DNA of 64,000 nt, taken from the NCBI GenBank assembly GCA_022538095.1, contig JAKYXN010000021.1:16905-80904 (forward strand). The letters are read 5' to 3'. A program made the translations under genes and the position numbers. Source of the DNA: Puniceicoccaceae bacterium K14. GTDB taxonomy: Bacteria; Verrucomicrobiota; Verrucomicrobiia; Opitutales; Opitutaceae. The notes under the pieces were generated by a model that was not told the DNA's origin, searched no databases, and was given only the letters and a program-made list of their open reading frames with translations. Each line of letters starts with the position of its first letter. Positions within the stretch are counted from its first letter, which is position 1. Below are positions 43,061 to 53,300 of this stretch, one piece after another.

Positions 43061-45264
43061 TCGCCAATAAGGATCTGAAGCGTTTTACTGAATCTTCTAT
43101 TAACTGTCCTCACGATTATCTGGGCATCCACCCTGCGACTAAAGGCCGTAAGAAGGGTTTGGTTGCAAGAGCGTTTCTTAGCCAAGCAATCAGTTGCGAG
43201 GTTGTAGATCTGTCCGAGGAGAACGGTCCCCGTTACAAACTTGAGAAGCTAGATGATAACGGCTTTTTCGAGGGAGTTATCGAGGGGCGAAAGGAGGTGT
43301 TTCCTTATCGACTCCGTGTAGAGTTAAAAAACAAAGAGATCCATCAATTTTACGATCCTTACAGTTTCCTACCAACTCTTAGCGAAGAGGATGTGTATTT
43401 GTTTAATGAAGGCAATGCTCTGGAAATTTACAATAAGATGGGGTCGAGACCCACTGAAGTGAATGGCGTTCCCGGAGTCGCATTTTCTGTTTGGGCGCCG
43501 AACGCAAAGCGCGTTTCCGTAGTCGGTAACTTTAATAATTGGGATGGCCGCTACCACATGATGCGTTTACTGAGTAGCAGTGGAGTCTGGGAAATCTTTA
43601 TTCCGGGGTTGAAGCCGGGCCAAATGTATAAGTTCGAGGTGAAGGCCCAGTCGGGCCACAACTATTTAAAGACAGACCCATACGGAACTTACTTCGAAGC
43701 TCCACCGAACAATGCGAGCATCATTTACGACCATTCGAATTACGAGTGGAACGATAGTGAATGGATGGATAAACGGCAAAGCACTCAGTCATTGGACCAG
43801 CCAATGTCGGTCTACGAAGTTCACTTGGGATCATGGAAGCGTCGTTGGGAAGAAGATAACCGTCTGCTCACCTACGAGGAATTAGCCAATGAATTGGCGG
43901 ATTACGTGATCGACCATGGCTTTACACACGTTGAGCTTATGCCTGTGGCCGAGCACCCGTTTGATGGCTCGTGGGGTTATCAGGTAACGGGTTACTTTGC
44001 GCCAACCCAACGTTTTGGCTCTCCGGATGATTTTAAAAAATTCATCGACATTATGCACAACCGAGGAATTGGCGTGCTATTGGATTGGGTGCCGGCTCAC
44101 TTCCCGCGCGATGGATTTGCCCTGCCATTTTTCGATGGAACTCACCTATACGAGCATGAAGACCCGCGTCAGGGAGCTCACCAAGACTGGGGAACGCTTA
44201 TATTTAACTTTGGACGCAACGAAGTTAGCTTGTTCCTTGTAGCTAATGCTTTGTTTTGGCTAGATAAATTTCATATTGATGGCCTGCGTGTTGATGCCGT
44301 TGCCTCGATGCTTTACTTAGATTATTCCCGTGAAAGTGATCAGTGGATACCGAATAAGTATGGTGGAAACGAGAATTTGGAAGCGATCGAATTTTTGAAG
44401 AAGGTTAACAAAGTCGTGCATGAACGCCACCCAGGCGCTTTGATGATCGCAGAGGAATCCACTTCGTTTGGCGGTGTTACGCGTCCAGTAGATTATGGGG
44501 GGCTTGGGTTTGACCTCAAGTGGAACATGGGGTGGATGCATGATAACCTTAGTTACTTCTCTAAGAACTCAATTTTCCGTAAGCATCACCAAAGCGAGCT
44601 CACTTTTGGAATGCTGTATCAATATGCTGAGAATTTTATCACAGTATTTTCTCACGATGAGGTGACTCACGGAAAAGGCTCGATGATAATGAAAATGGGA
44701 GCGGATACGATTAGTGACAAATCTCAGACGCTTCGTTCGCTTTATGGTCACATGTGGGGTTACCCAGGAAAGAAGCTTCTCTTTATGGGCTGCGAGTTCG
44801 GCCAATCCGAAGAGTGGAATCATGCAGCGACGCTCCAGTGGCATCTAAATGAATACAAAGATCACTTCGGGGTCGCTAATTTGATTCGCGACCTTAATCG
44901 AGTTTATAAGACAGAACCCGCATTGGCCAATACAGATATGGATTCGAATGCGTTTCGCTGGATAGCTTGTTGGGATGCAGATTCGAGCGTTATCAGCTAC
45001 TTGCGCAAATCGAAGGATGGTAAGAGCAAAATAATGGTTGTAGCTCACTTCACACCTGTTTTGCGGGAAAACTATCGCATTGGATTGCCAGAGGCTGGGA
45101 ACTGGAAAGAAATTATAAATACGAATTCTGAGTTCTATGGAGGAAACAATTTGGGCAATGGAGAAGGAATCATATCTGAGGAAAAGGAGTACGATGACTA
45201 TCCGCAGTCTGCCGAGTTTGTGCTTCCGCCGAATACTACGATGTTCTTCCGCTGGGAAGGGTAA
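43054..45264 (+). CDS. glgB: 1,4-alpha-glucan branching enzyme
   Basis: A 736-residue GH13 enzyme. It moves alpha-1,4 glucan pieces to 6-positions in glycogen. Order: N1 domain (1-120), CBM48 (about 135-235, GVAFSVWAPNAKRVSVVGNF), TIM barrel with HVELMPVAEHPFDGSWGYQ, nucleophile region DGLRVDAVASMLYLDYSR, acid/base region LMIAEEST and FSHDEVTHGKGS, and a C-terminal beta domain. Length is typical. No other glycogen gene is adjacent. The start is ATG 43054, inside an upstream mini-ORF. Confidence 0.96.
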   Translation: MLIANKDLKRFTESSINCPHDYLGIHPATKGRKKGLVARAFLSQAISCEVVDLSEENGPRYKLEKLDDNGFFEGVIEGRKEVFPYRLRVELKNKEIHQFYDPYSFLPTLSEEDVYLFNEGNALEIYNKMGSRPTEVNGVPGVAFSVWAPNAKRVSVVGNFNNWDGRYHMMRLLSSSGVWEIFIPGLKPGQMYKFEVKAQSGHNYLKTDPYGTYFEAPPNNASIIYDHSNYEWNDSEWMDKRQSTQSLDQPMSVYEVHLGSWKRRWEEDNRLLTYEELANELADYVIDHGFTHVELMPVAEHPFDGSWGYQVTGYFAPTQRFGSPDDFKKFIDIMHNRGIGVLLDWVPAHFPRDGFALPFFDGTHLYEHEDPRQGAHQDWGTLIFNFGRNEVSLFLVANALFWLDKFHIDGLRVDAVASMLYLDYSRESDQWIPNKYGGNENLEAIEFLKKVNKVVHERHPGALMIAEESTSFGGVTRPVDYGGLGFDLKWNMGWMHDNLSYFSKNSIFRKHHQSELTFGMLYQYAENFITVFSHDEVTHGKGSMIMKMGADTISDKSQTLRSLYGHMWGYPGKKLLFMGCEFGQSEEWNHAATLQWHLNEYKDHFGVANLIRDLNRVYKTEPALANTDMDSNAFRWIACWDADSSVISYLRKSKDGKSKIMVVAHFTPVLRENYRIGLPEAGNWKEIINTNSEFYGGNNLGNGEGIISEEKEYDDYPQSAEFVLPPNTTMFFRWEG

Positions 45265-45291
45265 TTGAGACTGTTTTGTTCAAATTTTTGA

Positions 45292-45322
45292 AGAGGCTGC
45301 TTGGAAGTAGCCTCTTTTTTTA
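45292..45322 (+). terminator. glgB terminator
   Basis: AGAGGCT (45292-45298) pairs with AGCCTCT (45309-45315), with further pairing inside, followed by a T-run of eight. Confidence 0.88.
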
Positions 45323-45415
45323 TGGAATTAGAAATGTTGATACGTGTAATTAGATTCTAGATATTATTAGGTTGGTTTTTGGTTTCTTGAAAATTGACTT
45401 ATAATGTAATTGGTT

Positions 45416-45463
45416 TGTCGATATGTAGTGGTGTTTTGGTTTTCTGTAGCAATATGCTGTGGT
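45416..45463. promoter_or_regulatory. two NrdR-box-like elements before nrdD
   Basis: Two ATAT cores with similar right halves (ATATGTAGTGG at 45421 and ATATGCTGTGG at 45452) lie 31 bp apart, the spacing typical of paired NrdR sites. Left halves match poorly. They are 20-65 bp before nrdD. NrdR control of the anaerobic reductase is therefore possible, not shown. Confidence 0.35.
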
Positions 45464-45482
45464 TTTTCGATCTCTGTAAGCT

Positions 45483-47705
45483 ATGACAAAACAAAATACC
45501 TCGGAAGAATTAGACCCAGGCTCACTGATTCGCCCTTTCTTTATTACGCCTGACATTCGCTTGCGCCTGCAGCGGGCATTTGATTCCTGCCGGATACCCC
45601 TCTCTCCGGTTGTTTATTCGAATATCTCGAATGCTATGGAGAGAGAAAGAATCCAGGCATCTGGGAAAAGCGTCGATGGAGTGATCGAGAATGAATTGGT
45701 GAAGCTAGGGCTTCTAGATGTCGTCAAATCTCTATGGGCGGTCGATCAAGAAGCGCGCAAAAGCGCAGACTCAAAAAAGAATGGGGATACATTAGTTAGC
45801 TGTCGCAATGCGATTGATGAATATATAAATAAGGTTGATTGGCGTATTAATGCGAATGCAAATGTTGGATACAGTCATGCAGGCTTAGTGAATCAATCGG
45901 CGGGGAAATTGATCGCGAATTATTGGTTGAACGACGTATATTCGCACGAGGAGTCTCAAGCCCATCGCAATGCAGATCTTCACATCCACGATCTGGACTG
46001 TTTATCTGGTTACTGCGCAGGTTGGAGCCTGCGTGTGTTATTGGACGAAGGTTTTAATGGGGTATCCGGGCGTGTTTCCAGTCGTCCTCCTAGCCATCTA
46101 AATGAGGCGTTGGGACAGATGTCAAATTTCCTTGGAATTTTGCAATCCGAATGGGCAGGCGCTCAAGCTTTTAGTTCCTTTGATACCTATCTCGCTCCTT
46201 TCGTATTCAAAGACAAACTCGACTTTAAGGAAACGAAGAAGGCACTTCGAAGGTTTATATATAATCTGAATGTACCTGCTCGTTGGGGACAAAGCCCGTT
46301 TACGAATATTACGCTTGATTTCACGGTTCCGAAGGACTTGAAAGAGCAATTCCCTTCAAAGAATTATCGCCATTTGTTTGAAGGTATTGAAGACGAGGAG
46401 TTGTTTACTCTAGCGAGGGAGAGGGGCGTGAATAAGCTTACGGATCTCCGCTACGAACATTTCCAAAAGGAAATGGAAATGATCGATGTCGCTTACTACG
46501 AGGTCATGACAGCGGGAGACAGCAATGAACAACCATTTACCTTTCCGATTCCTACGGTTAATATAACCGAGAGCTTCGACTGGGATTCCCTAGCTGCGGA
46601 AGCTTTATTCGAAAATACAAGCAAGGTGGGGAATTCATATTTTCAAAACTTTTTGGGGAGTCAATGGATTCATAATGAAAAAGGCGAACGTATCGAAAAC
46701 CCAGATGCGTATAAGCCGCATGCCGTTCGTAGCATGTGTTGTCGCCTTCAGTTAGATTTGCGCGAGTTGTTGAAGCGCGGCAATGGACTTTTTGGATCAG
46801 CTGAGATGACTGGATCGATTGGGGTTGTGACCCTCAATATGGCAAGATTAGGTTTTAAATTCAAAAATGATTTTGAAGGACTGAAAGGAGAAGTTTGTCG
46901 CTTAATGGATATCGCCAAAACAAGTTTGGAAAAGAAACGCGTTTTTGTCCAAGAAATGTTTGATCGCGGACTGTATCCATATTCCAAACGCTACTTAACA
47001 AATTTTAGGAATCATTTCAGTACGATTGGAGTTAATGGGATGAATGAAATGATTCAAAATTTTTCGAGTGATCGATTTGATATTGCGGATGAATTTGGAA
47101 TTCGAAAAAGTTTGGAGATTTTTGATATGATGCGCGCCCGCTTAAAGGAATACCAAGAGGAGACGGGCAATCTATACAATCTTGAAGCAACCCCAGCTGA
47201 AGGAACGACTTACCGATTTGCTAAAGAGGATATCAAACGTTACCCGAGTATTATCCAATCGGGTGGCGGCGAAAATATTTACTATTCGAATAGCAGCCAG
47301 TTACCAGCAGGGTATACGGATGATCCTTTCTATGCGATGGAAAAACAAGATGCTCTCCAGTGCAAATACACGGGCGGGACTGTTCTGCACCTCTACTTGG
47401 ATGAAAGGGTTGAGACAACTGCCTCTTGCAAGCGTTTTGTGAAAGCCGCACTGGAGAATCATAAAATGCCATACCTCACCTTAACGCCAGTATTCTCTGT
47501 TTGCGACGAGCATGGGTATTTGAATGGCGAACAAGCTGAATGCCCACATTGTGGGAAGGAAACTCAAGTATGGACCCGGGTTATGGGCTACCATCGACCC
47601 GTTTCTAGCTTTAACAAAGGAAAGAAAGGCGAGCATGCAGATCGCAAACATTTTACTTTGTCTGGAACAATGGGACTTCCTCTTTTTGAAGAATCCGATC
47701 TATGA
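45483..47705 (+). CDS. nrdD: anaerobic ribonucleoside-triphosphate reductase
   Basis: A 740-residue class III reductase that converts NTPs to dNTPs without oxygen. The glycyl radical site is in RVMGYHRPVSSF near residue 700, just after a zinc region (VCDEHGYL and AECPHCGKE). GYCAGWSLRVLL and the FPIPTVNITE segment hold active-site residues. The N-terminus begins without a clear ATP-cone regulatory domain. It overlaps nrdG by ATGA. It shows that the host can replicate under low oxygen. Confidence 0.94.
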   Translation: MTKQNTSEELDPGSLIRPFFITPDIRLRLQRAFDSCRIPLSPVVYSNISNAMERERIQASGKSVDGVIENELVKLGLLDVVKSLWAVDQEARKSADSKKNGDTLVSCRNAIDEYINKVDWRINANANVGYSHAGLVNQSAGKLIANYWLNDVYSHEESQAHRNADLHIHDLDCLSGYCAGWSLRVLLDEGFNGVSGRVSSRPPSHLNEALGQMSNFLGILQSEWAGAQAFSSFDTYLAPFVFKDKLDFKETKKALRRFIYNLNVPARWGQSPFTNITLDFTVPKDLKEQFPSKNYRHLFEGIEDEELFTLARERGVNKLTDLRYEHFQKEMEMIDVAYYEVMTAGDSNEQPFTFPIPTVNITESFDWDSLAAEALFENTSKVGNSYFQNFLGSQWIHNEKGERIENPDAYKPHAVRSMCCRLQLDLRELLKRGNGLFGSAEMTGSIGVVTLNMARLGFKFKNDFEGLKGEVCRLMDIAKTSLEKKRVFVQEMFDRGLYPYSKRYLTNFRNHFSTIGVNGMNEMIQNFSSDRFDIADEFGIRKSLEIFDMMRARLKEYQEETGNLYNLEATPAEGTTYRFAKEDIKRYPSIIQSGGGENIYYSNSSQLPAGYTDDPFYAMEKQDALQCKYTGGTVLHLYLDERVETTASCKRFVKAALENHKMPYLTLTPVFSVCDEHGYLNGEQAECPHCGKETQVWTRVMGYHRPVSSFNKGKKGEHADRKHFTLSGTMGLPLFEESDL

Positions 47706-48391
47706 ATACGCAGGATGACCCTGGAATGACTCCATTTACGCTGCAGGATTTTCCGGGGGTGGTTGCCTGTATCGTGTGGTTTAGTGGTTGCAACTTTCGT
47801 TGCTCCTATTGCCATAATCCGGAGCTCGTGAATTCCCGTTTTTTGAGTATGGCCCCAGAGACTTTAGATACGTTCTTGAAAAGCAGGGTGGGTAAGTTGG
47901 GTGGAGTCGTTTTTTCTGGAGGAGAATGTACGCTCAGCCCTCGTATATTCGAGTTAGCGAGGATTGTTAAGCAGAATGATTTATTATTGAAAATCGATAC
48001 GAATGGCTCAAGCCCAGAGGTTCTTGCCGAGTTGATAGAGATGGAGTTAATTGACTCGGTCGCAATGGATTTTAAGGCTCCTTTTGCTGACTACGGGAGG
48101 GTGGCCGGATGGTCTAAGACGGAAAAATGGAGAGAGTCGTTCGCTCTTGTGCAACGTAGTAACATCGCCTTTGAAGTTCGAACAACGGTGCATCCAGATT
48201 TGTTATCTGAAAGAGATGTATCCAATATAATGTATGAACTCAACGTAATGGGATATCGTGGTTTTTTTTACCTACAAAATTTTCGAGAAGGAGTAACCTT
48301 GGGAAACCTTGGGAAGCCTAGCTCTCGCTTAGATCCTAGCAGGCTACCAATAGTGGAAGGCATCCAGGTTCGCTTGCGGAATTTTAATTGA
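47702..48391 (+). CDS. nrdG: NrdG, radical SAM activase of the anaerobic reductase
   Basis: A 229-residue radical SAM protein. CNFRCSYCHNPEL carries the CxxxCxxC cluster motif, followed by GGVVFSGGECTLS (SAM-binding GGE). It creates the glycyl radical on NrdD. FTLQDFPGVVACIVWFSGC is typical for this activase group. It overlaps nrdD by 4 bp and is convergent with radC. Confidence 0.94.
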   Translation: MNTQDDPGMTPFTLQDFPGVVACIVWFSGCNFRCSYCHNPELVNSRFLSMAPETLDTFLKSRVGKLGGVVFSGGECTLSPRIFELARIVKQNDLLLKIDTNGSSPEVLAELIEMELIDSVAMDFKAPFADYGRVAGWSKTEKWRESFALVQRSNIAFEVRTTVHPDLLSERDVSNIMYELNVMGYRGFFYLQNFREGVTLGNLGKPSSRLDPSRLPIVEGIQVRLRNFN

Positions 48392-48403
48392 AAACTCGCT
48401 CGG

Positions 48404-49117
48404 TCAAATCAGTCCAGATTCTTGAAAGCTGTAGAATCCGACATGCGTTGGATCTATTTGCTCGTCGCCAATGATCACATGATCTAAGAAGTCGATTCCT
48501 ATAATTTTGGATGCTTCTTTGAGTTGACGTGTTACTTTGATATCAGCACTGCTCGGAAAGGGGTCTCCACTTGGGTGATTGTGAATGCAGATAACCGCAC
48601 TGGCACCGTTTTGTATCGAATCTCTAAAGACTTCTCTTGGGTGAACTAGGCTGTTGCTCGCTGTGCCTGAAGAGATTTCGTTGAATTTAATCAGGCGATT
48701 TTTTCTATTTAAAGAAAGGGTCCAGAATTTCTCCACTTCGAGTCCCATTGCGTGAGATTTCATGTAGTTAAAAACGAGATTTGGTGTATCGAGCACGGGA
48801 GCTTCTTGTTCGTTGCCTGCTAAGACACGCCGGCAAATTTCGACTATACTAACTAGTTGCAGGGCTTTAACCGGTCCAATACTCTTAATTTTCTTAAATT
48901 GAGCAGGTGACCAAGAAATCAAGTTTCTGAGTGATCCTGCATTTTTGAGTAGGTCTGAAGCGACATTCAAGACATTGTGCCCTTTGGAGCCGCTACGAAG
49001 AATCATAGCTAATAGTTCTGCGTCGTTTAGAGCTTGAGGGCCGTGCTTTTCGAGCCTTTCTTGCGGGCGTTGGCCTGCGGAGAGCTCTTTTATTTTTGGG
49101 GTAGTGGAGCTGTACAT
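48404..49117 (-). CDS. radC: RadC family JAMM protein
   Basis: A 237-residue protein. The N-terminal UPF0758 helices include a helix-hairpin-helix (FKKIKSIGPVKALQL), and the C-terminal JAB/MPN domain has HNHPSGDPFPSSAD with the metal-binding His and Asp. RadC is common and its role in DNA repair is not established. I chose ATG 49117 (MYSSTTPKIKEL); a longer frame from 49180 has an untypical extension. Convergent with nrdG, 12 bp apart. Confidence 0.93.
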   Translation of the reverse strand: MYSSTTPKIKELSAGQRPQERLEKHGPQALNDAELLAMILRSGSKGHNVLNVASDLLKNAGSLRNLISWSPAQFKKIKSIGPVKALQLVSIVEICRRVLAGNEQEAPVLDTPNLVFNYMKSHAMGLEVEKFWTLSLNRKNRLIKFNEISSGTASNSLVHPREVFRDSIQNGASAVICIHNHPSGDPFPSSADIKVTRQLKEASKIIGIDFLDHVIIGDEQIDPTHVGFYSFQESGLI

Positions 49118-49208
49118 ACTACAATGTGGATGAGGTATGTTAGAAAGCCTAGGTTGTTTCCCTAGGTTTACGCAATGCAATATCGATGGCAGCTGTAACT
49201 TCTGGACG

Positions 49209-49241
49209 AAAAAAAGCCGCGTTCCTAAATAGGCCGCGGCT
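49209..49241 (-). terminator. terminator of the parA-rnc-mfd-chaperone group
   Basis: On the minus strand AGCCGCG and CGCGGCT (49235-49241 and 49215-49221) form a stem followed by TTTTTT, 30 bp after the parvulin gene. Confidence 0.92.
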
Positions 49242-49272
49242 GAATCGCTAAAATTGTTTTGCAGGAAATCGC

Positions 49273-50307
49273 TTAGTTGAAGCGGCGTACATAGCCGTCT
49301 CGTCTAAGGCGCTCCAACCAGCGCTGTTGTGCAAGCTGCGCTTCTTGCGAGATTAGCATATTTTCAATCTGGTCACGTAGATTTTCGAGTTCTTCGAAGC
49401 CTTCAGGACGGTAGTCTTCAACGAATAGGATGAAATAGTTGCTTCCTAAGTTAATAGGCTCTTCGCTGTATTGGCCTGGTTGAAGTGAAAATGCTAGAGT
49501 AGATAGTTTTTCAATAAGTGCGCCTTTTTCAACCCATCCCCAATCACCGCCTTTGCGAGCTTTGGAATCTTGGCTGTGCGTTTTGGCAAGCTCGGCGAAA
49601 TCTGCTCCATCATCGAGCTCGGAAATTATCCTTTTGGCGCTTTGCTCTAGGATTTCAGGGCCTTCGTCTGCAACTTGAGAAAGTTTGATCATGCGAAGTT
49701 TAATTGCTTCTTTTAAGTGAAACTCTTGTTGGTTTTCTTTGTAGAATTCCTCGATCTTCACAGGGCTAATGAAGCTTTGCGTTTTACGCATGCGTCCACT
49801 CATGAAGCTTACTATGATCTCGTTGCGTATTCCTTCGTCGTATTCGTCTGGCGTTTTACCGATTGATTTCAAATAACCGAGGAACTTGGAGCGGTCGCCT
49901 TCAAAACGGGTAATGATTTCCTCTTCGCGTTGATTTTCAATGTAGCTGTAGGGGATTGTAGCGCCGTCTTGCTCAAAGAACTCCTTAACGATGAGTTCGT
50001 TGTCGGTAAGCATTTGAATAACATCATTTTCCGCTTGCTCGAGTAACTGTCGAAACGCCTCGGGATTGTTGTTTGCCTGTGCTTGAATTTGTGGCAAAAG
50101 TGGCTGAAGTTCGCGACGAATATCTTCAACCGTAATAATTTTATCCTCAACGATCGCTGCTATGCCGTTTGCAAAACGAGTGCCGACCTTGCTCGCAGCT
50201 TCTGCGCTTTTAACGAGGGTTTGACTGTAAATCGGGGATGAGAGCGCGAGCAAACACGTAATGAGAGAAATACTTTTGAACATAGTAAGTGATGTGGATG
50301 CTGTCAT
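49273..50307 (-). CDS. periplasmic parvulin-type peptidyl-prolyl isomerase (SurA/PrsA-like)
   Basis: A 344-residue exported chaperone. The signal peptide covers about 1-29 (SISLITCLLALSSPIYSQ). A SurA-like N-domain (about 45-175) is followed by one parvulin domain (about 195-300, DFAELAKTHSQDSKARKGGD then LGSNYFILFVEDYRP). It helps fold outer-membrane proteins. ATG 50307 overlaps the mfd stop by 4 bp; ATG 50283 would give a shorter, standard signal peptide. It probably serves LptD-like clients. Confidence 0.88.
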   Translation of the reverse strand: MTASTSLTMFKSISLITCLLALSSPIYSQTLVKSAEAASKVGTRFANGIAAIVEDKIITVEDIRRELQPLLPQIQAQANNNPEAFRQLLEQAENDVIQMLTDNELIVKEFFEQDGATIPYSYIENQREEEIITRFEGDRSKFLGYLKSIGKTPDEYDEGIRNEIIVSFMSGRMRKTQSFISPVKIEEFYKENQQEFHLKEAIKLRMIKLSQVADEGPEILEQSAKRIISELDDGADFAELAKTHSQDSKARKGGDWGWVEKGALIEKLSTLAFSLQPGQYSEEPINLGSNYFILFVEDYRPEGFEELENLRDQIENMLISQEAQLAQQRWLERLRRDGYVRRFN

Positions 50308-53300
50308 TTTGCGGTTCGGGCAACGAAATTTCTTAGGAAGATTAGAATTTCATCCAATCGCTTCAATGCATTATTTGCCTTTAAGCGAGGGAAACGACTG
50401 CCGTTTTTGATAAAATCGTCTCTTTTGCCGGAGTTTATCCGACATTTTAATAGAGTGCCTTGAGATTCGACTGAGACGATACCCTTTTGTTCCGCGAGGC
50501 AACGGACTTCGCTAAGCTTAAGCAAAACCTTTACTTCTCGCGGATATTTGCCAAATCGATCGATCATATCTTCGCTTAATTGACGAATGACTTTGGGTGA
50601 TTCTGCCATAGCTAAGCGTCGATAGAGGTCAATTCGCAGACGTGTCTCTGAGAGGTAGGTCGCTGGGATCCGCGCAAGCATGGGTTCGCATTCGCCTTCT
50701 TTTGTGTCGAGGCGTTGCAGCAGTTTGAAATTGTTGTCTTTGCGACCGCTGTTTTCTTGTTCTCCTTCGCCTTGGTATATGAAATCGAGTCGCACGTTTG
50801 CCCGGATTGTTTGGGCGTGTGGCTCTCCTTTTAGGCGAGCGATGCTTTGCTTAAGGAGTTGGCAGTAGAGTTCAAAACCGATGCCGACAATGTGACCGCT
50901 TTGCTCGGACCCTAGTAAATTGCCTGCACCGCGAAGCTCTAAGTCTCGCATCGCAATGCGGAAGCCAGCTCCGAGTTGATTGTGTTGACGGATCGCCTGT
51001 AAGCGTTTGCGAGCGACGTCGACTACGCGCTTGTGTTTATGCAGAAGAAGGTAGGCGTAGGCTTGACGCTTGAATCGCCCGACCCGTCCGCGGAGTTGGT
51101 ATAGTTGAGACAGCCCGAACCGATCGGCACCTTCTATGATGATCGTATTACAGTTGGGGATGTCCAAACCAGACTCGATGATGGTTGTGCACACTAGCAT
51201 CTGATAGCGGTGATCGACAAAATCGGCCATTACTCGCTCGAGCTTTTTCTCATCCATTTGACCGTGACCTACGCCAATGGATACGTTTGGCAGGAGAGTG
51301 CGTAGTTTTTGAGCTGTTGCATCAATCGTTTGTACGCGGTTGTGCAAGTAGAAAACTTGGCCGCCTCTGGCGACCTCGCGCTGAACGACTTCCTGGACCA
51401 ATTTATCGTCGTAGCCTTTGACGATGGTCTGAATCGGCTTTCTTTGCTGTGGAGCCGTTTCGATAACGCTGAGCTCGCGAGCACCGGTAAGCGCCATGTA
51501 CAGAGTTCGCGGAATGGGCGTGGCGCTCATTGTCAAAATGTCTACCGTCTCGCGCCATTGTTTGAAGACTTCCTTATGCTTCACTCCAAATCGTTGTTCT
51601 TCGTCGATGATGACGATGCCGAGGTCTTTGAAGGAAACGTCCTTTGAAACTATTCGGTGAGTTCCAATGAGGATGTCGACTTTTCCAGCTTTTGTCGCCT
51701 GTAAGATCTTTTTGATTTCAGCTGGTTTGCGAAGGCGACTTACGAGTTCGACCACAACGGGGTAGCTTGCCATTCGGTCTCGGAAGTTTAAAAAATGTTG
51801 CTGAGCAAGAACGGTGGTCGGAACTAGAATCGCGACTTGCTTTCCTCCCATGACTGCCTTGAACGCGGCACGGATCGCTATTTCTGTTTTGCCAAAGCCA
51901 ACGTCGCCGCAAATTAGTCGATCCATTGGCTTAGTCTTTTCCATGTCCGACTTTGTATCCAAAATTGCCGTCATCTGGTCGGGCGTTTCGGTGAAAGGAA
52001 AGGATTTTTCGAACTCGTCTTGCCACTGCGTATCCGGCTCGAAGGGATGACCTTTGCGCAAATCGCGTTTCGCTTGGATCTCGAGTAGTTTTGCGGCGAG
52101 GTCCAAGGTGGATTTTTCTGCAGCTTCACGCGTCTTGGCCCAGCGATTGGTAGAAAGATTGCCAAGCCTTGGGCGGACTTTGCTCAAGCCGACATATCGG
52201 CTGATCAAATGCGACTCCTGTAGAGGAATATGGAGGATAACTTCCTCGTCGAATTCGATACTTAGGACTTCGCGTTCCTGGCCCTGAAGGTTTACTTTAG
52301 TGATGCCTCGATAAATCCCAATACCGTGTTGTAGGTGTACAATGAACTCGCCATCGACCAACTCGGCGAAATCGAGTAGCTGGTCAACTTGGGATTGTGT
52401 GACTAGAGCTTTCTTGCTCGTGGGCGGTTTGCGGTTTCGCCGCCGCCCGAAGAGCTCAGTTTCAGTTATGACGACTATGCCACTAGAATTGTCGAGTGAT
52501 AGCCATGATAGCTTTCCTAGATTTTTCCTAAAACGTATTCGAAAACCTTGGTTTAGGTCGCCCTCGATAAATTCGACTTTTAGGTCCTTGAGAGCTTTGA
52601 CTTCGGCGAGCATCTCGCGGATGCGCACTTCGTCGCTTTGATTTGGGAGAATTACGAGGATGCGCTCGTTTTGGACTTCCCATTTTTTCACCTGCTCAAG
52701 AAAGCGGATACGCGCAGCTTGCTCGTCGGCCAAACGCTCGTCGGCCAATTTGCTAGAGTCTGGTATCGGGCGGTAAAAACTGAGGGACTCTGCCTCAAAT
52801 GCAGTTGTGTGATCTGCTTCTTCCCCGAGGTCTAGGTCGGAAATGGTTAGCCATGAATCATTTCTTTTTTGTCGAGCATCCCTAAGCTTAACCCAAAATT
52901 TACCAAGTGAGTGAAGGTCATCTTGAGACGCTGTATCCATGGCGTGGACTAGGTCGTCTGGTTCAAGGAGGCACCAATTGATTGAATCGCCAAGGTGGTC
53001 TAAAATACCGTGAACTTTATGCTCCATCTCCAGCTTTGGCGATGCAGACACATCTATTGATTTGATTCTTTTGCCGGATCGTTGGGTGACGGGGTCGAGT
53101 TCCTTGATCGCTTCAATTTCGTCGCCAAAAAAATCGATACGGTATGGGGTGTTCGCGGTTACTGGATAAACATCAATTAGTCCACCCCGTTTAGAGTATT
53201 GGCCAGGAGCCTCGCAGAGGCCTTCGCTGTCGTAGTCTAGCTTATCCAAATCCTCGATGAGTTGGATGAAATCGTAAATTTGTCCCTGCTTGAGCGCTAT

